63,160 nt of DNA from the NCBI RefSeq assembly GCF_018918155.1, contig NZ_JAHLPY010000016.1, positions 1 through 63,160 on the forward strand. The letters run 5' to 3'. The position numbers and the translations under genes were made by a program. This DNA is from Anaerostipes sp. MSJ-23. Lineage in GTDB: Bacteria; Bacillota; Clostridia; Lachnospirales; Lachnospiraceae. Below are positions 35,056 through 44,142 of the stretch, piece after piece (position 1 is the first letter of the stretch; every line of letters starts with the position of its first letter). The notes under the pieces are model-generated. The model worked only from the letters and a program-made list of their open reading frames with translations. It searched no databases and was not told the DNA's origin.

Positions 35056-36081
35056 TTACCTTCCTTTCCCAAATCCACAATTTGGAAATGTACAAACTGG
35101 ACAATTTAAACAAAGTCCGCCTTCTCCAAGCACATCCAAGTCTTCTTTCTTAAGAATTTCACCTGTTAGAATTCTTGGAAGAATAAGGTCAAATACTGTT
35201 CGTTTCGAATACATCACACAGCCAGGCAACCCCATTACTGGAATGTTTCCTTGATAATAAGCAAGTAAAAACATGGCTCCTGGGAGAACCGGTGCCCCAT
35301 AAGTGACAACATCTGTCCCTGCATTTTTAATTGCAAGTGGTGTCCGATCATCAGGGTCTACGCTCATCCCTCCGGTACATAAAATCATATCACACCCTTT
35401 AGAAAGAAGATCTTTTATCGCCTCTGTAATCATGAAATGATTATCATTGCATACTTTATGTCCCATCACTTCTACACCATACTCTACGAGTTTTTCCTCG
35501 ATAACGGGTGTAAACGTATCCTCGATCCTATGATTATACACTTCACTTCCCGTTGTTACAATTCCTGCTTTTTTATGAAGATATGGCCTAATCTGCAATA
35601 ATGGTTTTTCTCCAGCTACCTCTTTCGCCTTTTTCATTTTCTCTTCTTCAATTACTAATGGAATAATTCTTGTACCTGCAAGTTTTTCTCCTTTTTTCAC
35701 CGGAAAATTTCCATGTCTTGAAGCAATCATCATCTCTCCAAGGGCATTTACTTTATAAAGTCCTTCAGTATCTACTTTCAGCACTCCATCACAGTCCGCA
35801 ATCAATTCAATTTTTCCCTCTTTAACGCCGGATGGATGCATATGCTCTCCCTGACATATTTGTCTAAGAATTTCTGCTGCCTCATCTTCATGAAGCATAC
35901 CCTCTTGCTTTTCCCAAACATAAAGGTTTTCTTTTCCAACGGACAATAACACAGGAATATCTTCTTCTCTTACAATATGTCCTTTTCGAAAAATGGCGTC
36001 TTTTGTTACACCTTTAATGATTTGTGTAATATCATGACAGATCACATGTCCTACTGCATCTTCTGTTTTTATTAATTTCAT
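35056..36081 (-). CDS. MoeA-like molybdopterin-binding protein with C-terminal Cys motif
   Basis: A 341-residue protein with the MoeA/MogA-type molybdopterin-binding fold (IVTTGSEV near 180, CTGGMSVDPDDRTP near 235, LPGCVMYSKRTVFD). MoeA inserts molybdate into adenylated molybdopterin. The C-terminus carries four cysteines in CLNCPVCTFPNC, and so may bind an iron-sulfur cluster or metal. It lies between the ModE-like gene and XdhC, 4-5 bases from neighbours. Confidence 0.85.
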   Translation of the reverse strand: MKLIKTEDAVGHVICHDITQIIKGVTKDAIFRKGHIVREEDIPVLLSVGKENLYVWEKQEGMLHEDEAAEILRQICQGEHMHPSGVKEGKIELIADCDGVLKVDTEGLYKVNALGEMMIASRHGNFPVKKGEKLAGTRIIPLVIEEEKMKKAKEVAGEKPLLQIRPYLHKKAGIVTTGSEVYNHRIEDTFTPVIEEKLVEYGVEVMGHKVCNDNHFMITEAIKDLLSKGCDMILCTGGMSVDPDDRTPLAIKNAGTDVVTYGAPVLPGAMFLLAYYQGNIPVMGLPGCVMYSKRTVFDLILPRILTGEILKKEDLDVLGEGGLCLNCPVCTFPNCGFGKGR

Positions 36082-36084
36082 CTG

Positions 36085-36432
36085 TTACTCACTTTCCTCT
36101 TTAAAATATAATGCAAAAATTTTTTCTGTCTGTTCCTGCACTTGCGCTTCCATAGAACGATATTTCCAAATTAAATCGATAGCTTTCTTTGTCAAAACAG
36201 AACCTCCTCCGCCATTGCCTCCAGACTGACTTTTGATCAATGGATATCCAAGATTTTTTTCTGCAATACAAATCAATTTTCTTGCCTTAGAATAGGAAAG
36301 ATTCATCTTTTCACAAGCTTTTTGTATCGATCCCGTTTCCTGTATGAATTCCAAAAGTTTACACGGACCAGGACCAAATGTTTTTTCCTCCACATATAAT
36401 TTGACTTGAGATACCGGATACAATTTTCCCAT
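36085..36432 (-). CDS. ModE-like winged-helix protein
   Basis: A 115-residue DNA-binding protein with the LysR-type winged helix of ModE (FIQETGSIQKACEKMNLSYS, about 29-48) and the QSGGNGGGGSVLT wing. It lacks the molybdate-binding MOP domains of E. coli ModE. Probably regulates molybdate uptake or cofactor genes; a palindrome in the modA promoter is a candidate target. Confidence 0.82.
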   Translation of the reverse strand: MGKLYPVSQVKLYVEEKTFGPGPCKLLEFIQETGSIQKACEKMNLSYSKARKLICIAEKNLGYPLIKSQSGGNGGGGSVLTKKAIDLIWKYRSMEAQVQEQTEKIFALYFKEESE

Positions 36433-36453
36433 AGTCCCTTTCCTCCATCTTTT

Positions 36454-37509
36454 TTATGATGACTGAAGAAATAGTACCTTCTCCTCTGGTATTTCCAGAT
36501 AATCCGGTAATCCTTTTTCTTCTATTATATCCCAGAAGTTTCTCTGAACAAACCAACAAATCATCTCCTGTGGATTTTTTTCACTCTTTAGAAAGAATTT
36601 TTTTTCAAATGGAAGTTCTGCCATACTCCCTTTTATAACTCTTACACAATTTTCTTTTTCTTGCCCCCATATCGGTATAAAATCATGAGCACGTATTCCA
36701 ACACAATTAATTTCCTTTGGAATCTTTTTCCTCGTTTTTAACGTCATTCCCCATCCTGGAATTTCCAAACAATGATCATCGATACGAATAGCTTCTATTA
36801 AATTTTTGCATCCAGTCAGTCTCGCTGCCGTTTTCCACTGTGGGTTTTCAAAAATCTCTTTTGTCTTTCCCTGACAGATTGTTTTTCCCTGATCAAGAAT
36901 CAACAGCTCATCACTAAATCGATAAATTTCATCTCTGCTGTGAGAAACAAGAATGACAGTTCCTTGATAATCCGCAAGCATCTCGAGCATTTCCTGCTGA
37001 AGTTGATCTTTTAAAAACATATCCAGTGCAGAAAATGGCTCATCCAATAAGATCACATCTGGTTCATACGCCATAATTCTTGCTAATGCCACTCTCTGCT
37101 GTTGTCCCCCAGATAACTCTCCCGGAAGTCTCTTCTCAAGTCCAGTAAGCTGAAATTTTTTAATCATTGCATCTACAACTTGTTTTTTATCCTTTTCTTT
37201 TTTACGAAGCCCTATCCCAATATTTTTTTCTACTGTCATATTAGGAAATAGTGCATAATTTTGGAATAAATATCCGACATTTCGCTTTTGAGGTTTTTGA
37301 TTTATTTTTTCTTTTGAATGATATAATGTTTTTCCATCAACAATAATTTCTCCATCATCTGGTATCTTAATTCCTGCAATACTTCTTAAAGTCATACTTT
37401 TTCCACAACCTGAAGCTCCAAGAATTCCAATTCTCCTGCTGTTACTTGATAGATTGACATTCAATTCAAAATTTTTTAGTTTTTTATGAATATTACATAC
37501 AATTGGCAT
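36454..37509 (-). CDS. modC: Molybdate ABC transporter ATP-binding protein
   Basis: A 351-residue ATPase. Walker A is GASGCGKS near 33-40, signature LSGGQQQRVALARI near 130, Walker B VILLDEPFSALD. The C-terminal third is a TOBE-like regulatory domain. I use the ATG one base after the moaC stop; a GTG further upstream would overlap moaC. Partner of ModA and ModB in the same operon. Confidence 0.9.
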   Translation of the reverse strand: MPIVCNIHKKLKNFELNVNLSSNSRRIGILGASGCGKSMTLRSIAGIKIPDDGEIIVDGKTLYHSKEKINQKPQKRNVGYLFQNYALFPNMTVEKNIGIGLRKKEKDKKQVVDAMIKKFQLTGLEKRLPGELSGGQQQRVALARIMAYEPDVILLDEPFSALDMFLKDQLQQEMLEMLADYQGTVILVSHSRDEIYRFSDELLILDQGKTICQGKTKEIFENPQWKTAARLTGCKNLIEAIRIDDHCLEIPGWGMTLKTRKKIPKEINCVGIRAHDFIPIWGQEKENCVRVIKGSMAELPFEKKFFLKSEKNPQEMICWFVQRNFWDIIEEKGLPDYLEIPEEKVLFLQSS

Positions 37510-37510
37510 C

Positions 37511-37987
37511 TTATTTTTCTCGCTCCCATATTCCGCTTTTTCCACCTGATTTTTTCATTAAATGAATGGATCCAATTTCCATTCCACGATCGATTGCCTT
37601 GCACATATCATAGATCGTTAGCAATGCCACAGAGACTCCTGTGAGAGCTTCCATCTCAATTCCTGTCTTACCAGTTGTTTTGGCACAACATCTTGCCTCA
37701 ATTTTTCCATTCCCAAGAAAATGAAAATCAATCTCTATTTTTGTGATTGGAATCGTATGACAAAGTGGAATCAACTCCGATGTTTTTTTTGCTCCCATAA
37801 TTCCTGCAATTCTTGCAACACCAAGCACATCCCCTTTTTTCATTGTTCCTTCTTTGATCTTCTCATAACATTCGTCCGACATAGAAATCATTCCAGAAGC
37901 AATCGCCTCTCTCTTTGTGTCTACTTTTTCACTAATATCTACCATCCAGGCCTCTCCTGCCTGATTAAAATGTGTAAAATCACCCAT
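37511..37987 (-). CDS. moaC: Cyclic pyranopterin monophosphate synthase
   Basis: A 158-residue enzyme acting with MoaA to form cyclic pyranopterin monophosphate. [20 protein letters not shown] at the N-terminus, PLCHTIPI near 78 and [18 protein letters not shown] near 118 are conserved. It lies between modB and modC, an unusual interleaving of uptake and synthesis genes. Confidence 0.95.
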   Translation of the reverse strand: MGDFTHFNQAGEAWMVDISEKVDTKREAIASGMISMSDECYEKIKEGTMKKGDVLGVARIAGIMGAKKTSELIPLCHTIPITKIEIDFHFLGNGKIEARCCAKTTGKTGIEMEALTGVSVALLTIYDMCKAIDRGMEIGSIHLMKKSGGKSGIWEREK

Positions 37988-38002
37988 GTGTTCTCCTTTT
38001 TT

Positions 38003-38707
38003 CTACCATTTTTTTTGCTGCTTCATCTTTTTACTAGCAATCACATTCATAAAAAATACTAATAAAAATGCAATTACAAGAACAATGGCTACCCATACCC
38101 CTGCTGTCAGATAATTTCCATCTTGTATAACCATGGCAATTCTTTGTGAAATTGTCCCCGTTTTTCCTGGAATGTTTCCTGCAAGCATAGAGGTTGCACC
38201 ATACTCTCCCATTGCTCTTGCAAAAGTAAGAATTGTTCCAGAAAAAATTCCAGGTCCAGCAGCTGGAACAACAATTTTCCAAAAGATTGCCATCTCACTC
38301 ATCCCAAGAGTACGTCCCGCATAAATTAAATTAACATCCACCTGTTCAAAAGCAGCTCGTGCATTTCGATACATCAGCGGAAATGCAATAACTGTTGCTG
38401 CAACTACACATCCAAGCCACGTCTGAACAACTTTGATTCCAAATGTCTGAAATAGAAAAATTCCAAAAGGACGCCTTTTACTAAAAATCAGAAGCAGAAA
38501 AAAACCTGCAACCGTCGGTGGAAGTACAAGCGGAAGTGTAAGAATCCCATCCAATACTGCCTTTAATCTTGAAGTTGCTCCCATAATCTTTTGTGCTGCA
38601 AAAATCCCAAGAAAAAAAGAGACTATGGTTGCTGCAATTCCTGTTTTAATCGATATATAAAAAGGACTCCAATCAAGATTTTTTAATATTTCCACAATCT
38701 CATTCAT
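38003..38707 (-). CDS. modB: Molybdate ABC transporter permease
   Basis: A 234-residue inner-membrane permease with about five helices and the EAA-type loop FARAMGEYGATSMLAGNIPG near 170. It couples with ModC and receives molybdate from ModA. AGGAG precedes the ATG. A terminator hairpin lies between modA and modB. Confidence 0.93.
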   Translation of the reverse strand: MNEIVEILKNLDWSPFYISIKTGIAATIVSFFLGIFAAQKIMGATSRLKAVLDGILTLPLVLPPTVAGFFLLLIFSKRRPFGIFLFQTFGIKVVQTWLGCVVAATVIAFPLMYRNARAAFEQVDVNLIYAGRTLGMSEMAIFWKIVVPAAGPGIFSGTILTFARAMGEYGATSMLAGNIPGKTGTISQRIAMVIQDGNYLTAGVWVAIVLVIAFLLVFFMNVIASKKMKQQKKW

Positions 38708-38739
38708 ATGATATTCTCCTATTTTCTTCTAAGAAAAAT

Positions 38740-38777
38740 TCAGGATGATCTCTGTCAAACCACAGAAATCATCCTGA
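38740..38777 (-). terminator. Intercistronic terminator between modA and modB
   Basis: TCAGGATGAT / ATCATCCTGA (10 bp) followed on the minus strand by ATTTTTC. It should lower modB and downstream expression relative to modA, as is common for binding-protein operons. Confidence 0.7.
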
Positions 38778-38783
38778 TAAAAA

Positions 38784-39632
38784 TTATTTTACTGTATCAA
38801 AATAATATTTTTTGAAAATTTTCTTTGCTTCTTTGGATTTGATAAATTCCATAAATTTATCTGCCGCTTTATTTTCTGCCTTGCTTGCTTCATCATTTTT
38901 AATTCTTGCTGCAGGATAGATAACATTTCCTGTGGCATCATAATTTACTTTCTGAAGAATCTTGATGTCTTTTTCAAAGCCATATGTATCAGAATAATAA
39001 GTTGTTCCAACTTCACATTTTCCTTCTTTAACTGCAGTTAAAACCTGGCTTACATTTCCCTGTTCACTAATTTCAACTCCGCCTAAAGCTTTTGAAACCT
39101 GCTCCGTTGTAACTGTGGAAGGATCTTTTACAGGAGTTAATTTTCCAATATTCATCAATGCCTGTCTTGTATATTTTCCTACTGGAACACTTCCATCAGC
39201 AAGCGCAATGCTCTTCGCATCTTCCAGATTTGCAAGACCAGTTACTTGTGTATTACTATCTTTTCTGGTAATAACAACAACCTGGTTGTTTACGATATTG
39301 GCACGTGTGCCTTTTTCTACCAGCTTATCTTTTTTCTCTAACTGATCCATCTGTTTTTGTGCTGCTGAAAAGAAAATATCACAGTTAAATCCTTCTTCAA
39401 TCTGCTCCATCAGTTTTCCAGAACTATCTGCGCTATATAAAATTTTAATATTTGGATTTTTTTCATTAAATTTCTTTGCTACTTCTGTCATTGCAGTATT
39501 TAAGCTAGCTGCAATAAATACATGAACTATAGTTTTTCCTTCACTTTTTGATTCCTTCTTCGTGGAACCACATCCAGCAAGGCTAAACACCATCATAGCT
39601 GCCATCAATACTGCTAATACTCGTTTCTTCAT
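38784..39632 (-). CDS. modA: Molybdate-binding lipoprotein
   Basis: A 282-residue extracellular binding protein. The signal ends in lipobox LAGC (about 18-21). IAASLNTAMTEVAKKFNEK and YSADSSGKLMEQIEEG are ModA-type ligand-loop regions. Strong AGGAGG and promoter with a large operator lie upstream, so it may be the best expressed gene of the locus. Confidence 0.93.
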   Translation of the reverse strand: MKKRVLAVLMAAMMVFSLAGCGSTKKESKSEGKTIVHVFIAASLNTAMTEVAKKFNEKNPNIKILYSADSSGKLMEQIEEGFNCDIFFSAAQKQMDQLEKKDKLVEKGTRANIVNNQVVVITRKDSNTQVTGLANLEDAKSIALADGSVPVGKYTRQALMNIGKLTPVKDPSTVTTEQVSKALGGVEISEQGNVSQVLTAVKEGKCEVGTTYYSDTYGFEKDIKILQKVNYDATGNVIYPAARIKNDEASKAENKAADKFMEFIKSKEAKKIFKKYYFDTVK

Positions 39633-39665
39633 AAATTCCTCCTATTGATTTATATTTGTTATATC

Positions 39666-39687
39666 GTTCGTTTTTTTAAAAACGAAC
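39666..39687. promoter_or_regulatory. Palindromic operator at the modA promoter
   Basis: GTTCGTTTTT-TT-AAAAACGAAC, a perfect 22-base inverted repeat starting about eight bases downstream of the -10 box. It should block or impede transcription when bound. The ModE-like protein encoded in the operon is a candidate binder. Confidence 0.65.
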
Positions 39688-39695
39688 CAATCTTT

Positions 39696-39724
39696 ATTAT
39701 AGCTGAATTTTATTATCTTGTAAA
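39696..39724 (-). promoter_or_regulatory. modA promoter
   Basis: TTTACA (39719-39724) and TATAAT (39696-39701) on the minus strand, 17-base spacer. Confidence 0.75.
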
Positions 39725-39737
39725 ATAAATCCTCTGC

Positions 39738-41093
39738 TTATTTTTCTTTCTTCCATGAAGGATCATCAATATCTTGCAGCTCTCGCTTATCAGCTTCGCA
39801 AAAAAGAATCTGGTCCTCATATTTTTTAAGAATCTGCTTTCCTCCGATGTCTCCAGTCAGTGCTAACAATTCTTTCCAATATTTATGATCAAAAAATACT
39901 GGATTCCCAATTTTCCCATGATATGCTGCAGCGATGATTTTTCCAGGATTTTTTGCCGCCATATCCAAGATATTCTTTAAAGTTTGTCTTCTGATATAAG
40001 GCTGATCACAAACGATAAATAAAATTCCTTTCATCTTTGGATCTTCCTGCATACATTTTTTCATTCCAAGTTTTAAAGAATAAGAAATTCCACGATCTGG
40101 ATCATCATTTTTTATCACAGCAATTTTATTATCTTCTGCTACTTCTTCAATTTCCGGAAATCTTGTAACAATTACTTTTGTTCCTACAGAAACTCTTGAG
40201 ATCTTATCCAAAAGATGCTGATACATTTTTTTGCCATCCATTATTTCTAGTAATTTATTACTTCCATAACGCTTTGATTTACCTGCAGCAAGTATAACGA
40301 TTCCAAAAGACTGAAAAGTCAATCTCTCTATTGCTTCTACAACACCTTCTCCGATTGCATTAGATTTATCTGAAATGGCATAGACGAGAGATTCATCATC
40401 TCTTGGATCTACATCTCCAATCTTTAATCCTTTTTTTACCTGAACACCTTCCTGCAGCATTCCGCGGACAATCCCATCAATTTGTGCAATAACTGGTTTT
40501 TCTCCGGTATACGCTACAATTTGTCCCTTTTTTACATGATCACCAATCGATGCCTGTGGATTCATCATACCATCACCCATTGCTTTTAAAAGACGTTCCT
40601 TTGCATAGCCTCCAATCATTCCAGGAACTCCTGTATTTACAATGGCTTCTCCTTCATAAATTGGCTTTGCAAGAGTTTCTCCTCGCATCGTTTCAATCAC
40701 TGCATGACAATCCTTTCCCGCACAAAATCCTGGTCCAAGACCAATCACATAAGGTGCATCTGTAATCTTTGTTCCTATATTTCGCTTTGCAATAATCGCA
40801 TCCACAAGAATCTCTGGCTTATATTCTTTTAAAATTTCTGCATTGGGATCAATGATCACTGGAAGATTTCCTTCCTTTAAAATATTCTTTGCCTGTTCAT
40901 AATTTTCCACAAGAACTGCTTTCTCATCTTCTACGACTGCTTCTTTTTCATAGACAGCCCTTGAAAATGCCACCTGTCTACGCACTGTCAAAGGAGTTTC
41001 GATTTCTGTCATAATGACTTGATATCCTCTTCTTTTTAATTGAACTGCTACTCCACTTGCCAGATCTCCGGCTCCTTTCACCAATACTTTCAT
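39738..41093 (-). CDS. YqeB (selenium-dependent Mo hydroxylase factor) fused to MocA-type nucleotidyltransferase
   Basis: A 451-residue fusion. Residues 1-260 match YqeB/EF2563 (GAGDLASGVAVQLKRRGYQV, IIDPNAEILKEYKPEILVD, GLGPGFCAGKDCHAVIET), a factor found only with selenium-dependent molybdenum hydroxylases. Residues 265-451 match MocA-type CTP/GTP:molybdopterin nucleotidyltransferases (VILAAGKSKRYGSNKLL, VCDQPY, GNPVFF). These are separate genes in E. coli (yqeB, ygfJ). Start overlaps yqeC stop by 4 bases. Confidence 0.88.
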   Translation of the reverse strand: MKVLVKGAGDLASGVAVQLKRRGYQVIMTEIETPLTVRRQVAFSRAVYEKEAVVEDEKAVLVENYEQAKNILKEGNLPVIIDPNAEILKEYKPEILVDAIIAKRNIGTKITDAPYVIGLGPGFCAGKDCHAVIETMRGETLAKPIYEGEAIVNTGVPGMIGGYAKERLLKAMGDGMMNPQASIGDHVKKGQIVAYTGEKPVIAQIDGIVRGMLQEGVQVKKGLKIGDVDPRDDESLVYAISDKSNAIGEGVVEAIERLTFQSFGIVILAAGKSKRYGSNKLLEIMDGKKMYQHLLDKISRVSVGTKVIVTRFPEIEEVAEDNKIAVIKNDDPDRGISYSLKLGMKKCMQEDPKMKGILFIVCDQPYIRRQTLKNILDMAAKNPGKIIAAAYHGKIGNPVFFDHKYWKELLALTGDIGGKQILKKYEDQILFCEADKRELQDIDDPSWKKEK

Positions 41094-41854
41094 TCTTTTT
41101 TCTCCTTTTTTTCCATAAGTTGTGACGTGACATGCACATAGGAAATTCCTTGCTTTCCAAGATCTCTTGCAATTGTTTTTGCTATCTTATATTCTTTCTC
41201 TGTATCCGTTTTATTTAGTATAACATGATACTTCATACAATCCATTACACCTTTTTTCCCTGCCAAAGGACTAGTGGCCAATAAAATCAGATCTTTTTCC
41301 TCAAGAATCTGCTCTTTTGTTTTTCCAAGGATTTTACATACTTGCTCCGTTCCAAAACATATATCTTGAATTTTTTTCCCAATACCATCCATGCCATATA
41401 CATTGACAACAGTTGTTGTCTCTTTAAGAAGAACTGGTTCCTGGCTCCTTGGTGCTTTCACCGGAAGATGTTTGGCTCCATCTGCCTCAAGAAGAAGCCA
41501 AAATCCCAAGTTCTTTACCTCTCTTAAAAATTCAGAAGAAAACCCTTTCATTTTCCATTCATTCACTGGCTCTCCCATCCAAACGGTATGACAATGCATG
41601 AAAATTTCCCGGAGCATCCGCAAAGAGGGATGTCCCAGGAATCTTTCATTACGTTCATATTGCATGTGCGTTGTTGTTGATATGACATGTGGTAATTGTT
41701 TTTTAATACATTCCATCTGAAGTCTTCGAAGAACTGTCGTTTTCCCTCCAGCTCCTACAACAGAAAGCACTTCTTGTTGTCTTTGATTAAATTGTAACGC
41801 ATCAAATAAATTGTTTGTTTCCTGCCATTTTCCATCAATGAAACTTTTTATCAT
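41090..41854 (-). CDS. yqeC: Selenium cofactor biosynthesis protein YqeC
   Basis: A 254-residue P-loop protein. VGAGGKTTVLRRL near 33 is the nucleotide loop and STTTHM near 62 is a family signature. GADGAKHLP-like EADGAKHLPVKAP lies near 122. YqeC is a marker of the labile selenium cofactor system. It overlaps the hydroxylase large subunit and the YqeB fusion by 4 bases each. Confidence 0.9.
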   Translation of the reverse strand: MIKSFIDGKWQETNNLFDALQFNQRQQEVLSVVGAGGKTTVLRRLQMECIKKQLPHVISTTTHMQYERNERFLGHPSLRMLREIFMHCHTVWMGEPVNEWKMKGFSSEFLREVKNLGFWLLLEADGAKHLPVKAPRSQEPVLLKETTTVVNVYGMDGIGKKIQDICFGTEQVCKILGKTKEQILEEKDLILLATSPLAGKKGVMDCMKYHVILNKTDTEKEYKIAKTIARDLGKQGISYVHVTSQLMEKKEKKE

Positions 41855-44142
41855 AAGAACTCTCTATTTTTCAACACACCCATAGCAATCTTCTCACTTG
41901 TAATTGGAAGACTTCGATGCCATACTCCAGTTGCATTAAAAATCGCATGTGCTAGTGCTGGTGCTGGTGTATTGATAACGATCTCACCGATTGATTTTAC
42001 ACCAAATGGCCCCGTCGGTTCATAACTTGGTTTAAACTCTACGTGAAGATTTCCCATATCCAAACGAGTTGGAATCTTATATTGCATCAAGGAGTTATTA
42101 TAAAGCTTTCCATGATCAGAATACTGAATATTTTCATACAATGCCATACCAATTCCTTGACCAAGCCCACCTTCTACCTGCACTCTTGCAAGATTTGGAT
42201 TCACAACCGTGCCGCAATCAACAACTGCTGCATAATTTAAGATTTCTAAATGTCCAGTTTCTTTATCAAGTTCAATTTCTACTGCACCTGCCATATAAGG
42301 AGGAGGTGACACAGGAGAAGTGTAACTTTCCGTTACTTGAAGCGCAAAATCATTAAAGCACTGCGCTTTATATCCGATTTCTTCTGCCGTTACAGACTTT
42401 CCAGTTTTAATATCCCTTGCTTGTTTTCCATCAAATTCAACATCTTCTATCTCACATTCGAGCATCTGAGAAGCTAACTTCCGGATTCTTTTTTCCAATT
42501 CTGTACTTGCTTTTACAACTGCCTGTCCAGTTACATAGGTTGTACTTGAAGCATAAGATCCAGAATCATAAGGCGATGTATCTGTATCCGCACCAGATAC
42601 AAAAATCTCATCTGTTGATACACCAAGACACTCTGCTGCCATCTGTGCAAGAATGGTATCGCATCCAGTTCCCATATCTGCCGCAGCAATCGCAAGACGA
42701 TAACTTCCGTCTTCATTCATCATAATTGTTGCAGATCCTACATCGACATAAGAAATACAAGATCCCTGCATTGCCATTGCAATTCCTACCGAACGTACCT
42801 TTCCATTTCCCATATCTTTTACTGGATATTTTTCTTTCCAACCGATCATTTCTGCCGCACGGACAAGACAGTCATCCAGACGACACCCTCTTGCCACTTC
42901 ATTGCTATAAGCCTGCATGGTCATTCCCTGTCTTACGACATTTTTCAAGCGAAGTTCTACCGGATCCATATGGAGAATCGATGCCAATTCATTTACAATC
43001 GATTCCAGTGCAAAAATTCCTTGTGTTGCTCCATAACCACGATATGCACCAGCTGCCAAAACATTTGTATAAACAACATCAAAGGTATGTCGAAATGCTT
43101 CCATATTTGCGGTATACATTGGAAGCGATTTGTGCCCGGTAAGTCCTGCTGTCGTTGGTCCATGATCTCCATAAGCTCCCGTATTCGAAAGATTATACAG
43201 ATCAAATGCACGTAATGTTCCATCTTTATTTGCCCCAATTTTTACAGTCACTTCCATCTCATGTCTTGGAGAACCTGCAATCTGGCTTTCTTCTCTTGTA
43301 TAAATGATTTTTGATGGCTTCTTTGTCATCCAGGTAACAAAAGCTGGAAAAATTTCTGTAACAACCGTCTGTTTTGCTCCAAATCCACCACCAATTCGTG
43401 GTTTTAACGCACGGACTTTATGTTTTGGAATTCCAAGCGCATTTGCAATAATCCTTCGCACATGATATACGATCTGTGTAGAACTAAAGACAACAAGTCT
43501 TCCGTAAGTATCAAGATAACAAGTCGTACGGAATGTTTCCATCATTGCCTGATTGACTGCAGGCACATGATAAGTCCTTTCAAGAACAATATCACAATCT
43601 GCAAATGTTTTTTCCAGATCTCCGTCACTATCTTCCATATGAGCACAAAGATTTCTCTTATTGTCAGCACCTACTGGAAATTTAGACTCCCAATTATCCT
43701 CTGGATGTACCAATACTTCATTATCTTTTGCCTTATGATAATCAAGAACTGCAGGAAGTACTTTATATTTTACTTTGATCATCTTCATGGCACGATCTAC
43801 ACATGCTTCATCTTCTCCTGCAATAATTGCAACTGCATCCCCAACAAAACGAACATGCTGATCAAGAATCAGTCTGTCATATGGGCTCCACTCCGGATAT
43901 GTCTGTCCAGCCTGCGCAAAACGGTGCTTTGGAACATCTTCCCATGTATAGATTGCTTCTATTCCTGGCACTTTCATTGCAATTTTTGTATTTACTTCCT
44001 CAACGATCGCATTGGCGTGAGGGCTTCTTAATACCTTTACAATTAGACAGTCTTTTGGTGCAAGATCATCCATGTATACTGGTTTTCCAGTAACCAGTGA
44101 CATGGCATCTTTTTTTCTGACTGGCTGACCTACGACTCGCAT
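41851..44142 (-). CDS. Molybdenum hydroxylase large subunit (xanthine dehydrogenase family)
   Basis: A 763-residue Mo-binding catalytic subunit. GGGFGAKQ (about 251-258) and AYRGYGATQ (366-374) surround the active site; the base Glu is probably residue 720 in KSIGE. Bovine xanthine dehydrogenase has GGKE at the first motif, and its Glu contacts purine, while Gln occurs here; the Arg of the second motif is kept. Substrate is thus a purine or another heterocycle. The selenium accessory genes alongside argue for a labile selenium ligand on Mo. Confidence 0.93.
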   Translation of the reverse strand: MRVVGQPVRKKDAMSLVTGKPVYMDDLAPKDCLIVKVLRSPHANAIVEEVNTKIAMKVPGIEAIYTWEDVPKHRFAQAGQTYPEWSPYDRLILDQHVRFVGDAVAIIAGEDEACVDRAMKMIKVKYKVLPAVLDYHKAKDNEVLVHPEDNWESKFPVGADNKRNLCAHMEDSDGDLEKTFADCDIVLERTYHVPAVNQAMMETFRTTCYLDTYGRLVVFSSTQIVYHVRRIIANALGIPKHKVRALKPRIGGGFGAKQTVVTEIFPAFVTWMTKKPSKIIYTREESQIAGSPRHEMEVTVKIGANKDGTLRAFDLYNLSNTGAYGDHGPTTAGLTGHKSLPMYTANMEAFRHTFDVVYTNVLAAGAYRGYGATQGIFALESIVNELASILHMDPVELRLKNVVRQGMTMQAYSNEVARGCRLDDCLVRAAEMIGWKEKYPVKDMGNGKVRSVGIAMAMQGSCISYVDVGSATIMMNEDGSYRLAIAAADMGTGCDTILAQMAAECLGVSTDEIFVSGADTDTSPYDSGSYASSTTYVTGQAVVKASTELEKRIRKLASQMLECEIEDVEFDGKQARDIKTGKSVTAEEIGYKAQCFNDFALQVTESYTSPVSPPPYMAGAVEIELDKETGHLEILNYAAVVDCGTVVNPNLARVQVEGGLGQGIGMALYENIQYSDHGKLYNNSLMQYKIPTRLDMGNLHVEFKPSYEPTGPFGVKSIGEIVINTPAPALAHAIFNATGVWHRSLPITSEKIAMGVLKNREFL

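Noticed and set aside
43420-44031. A 203-codon plus-strand frame
   Set aside because: It lies wholly antisense to the hydroxylase large subunit, has no ribosome site and has the composition of a shadow.
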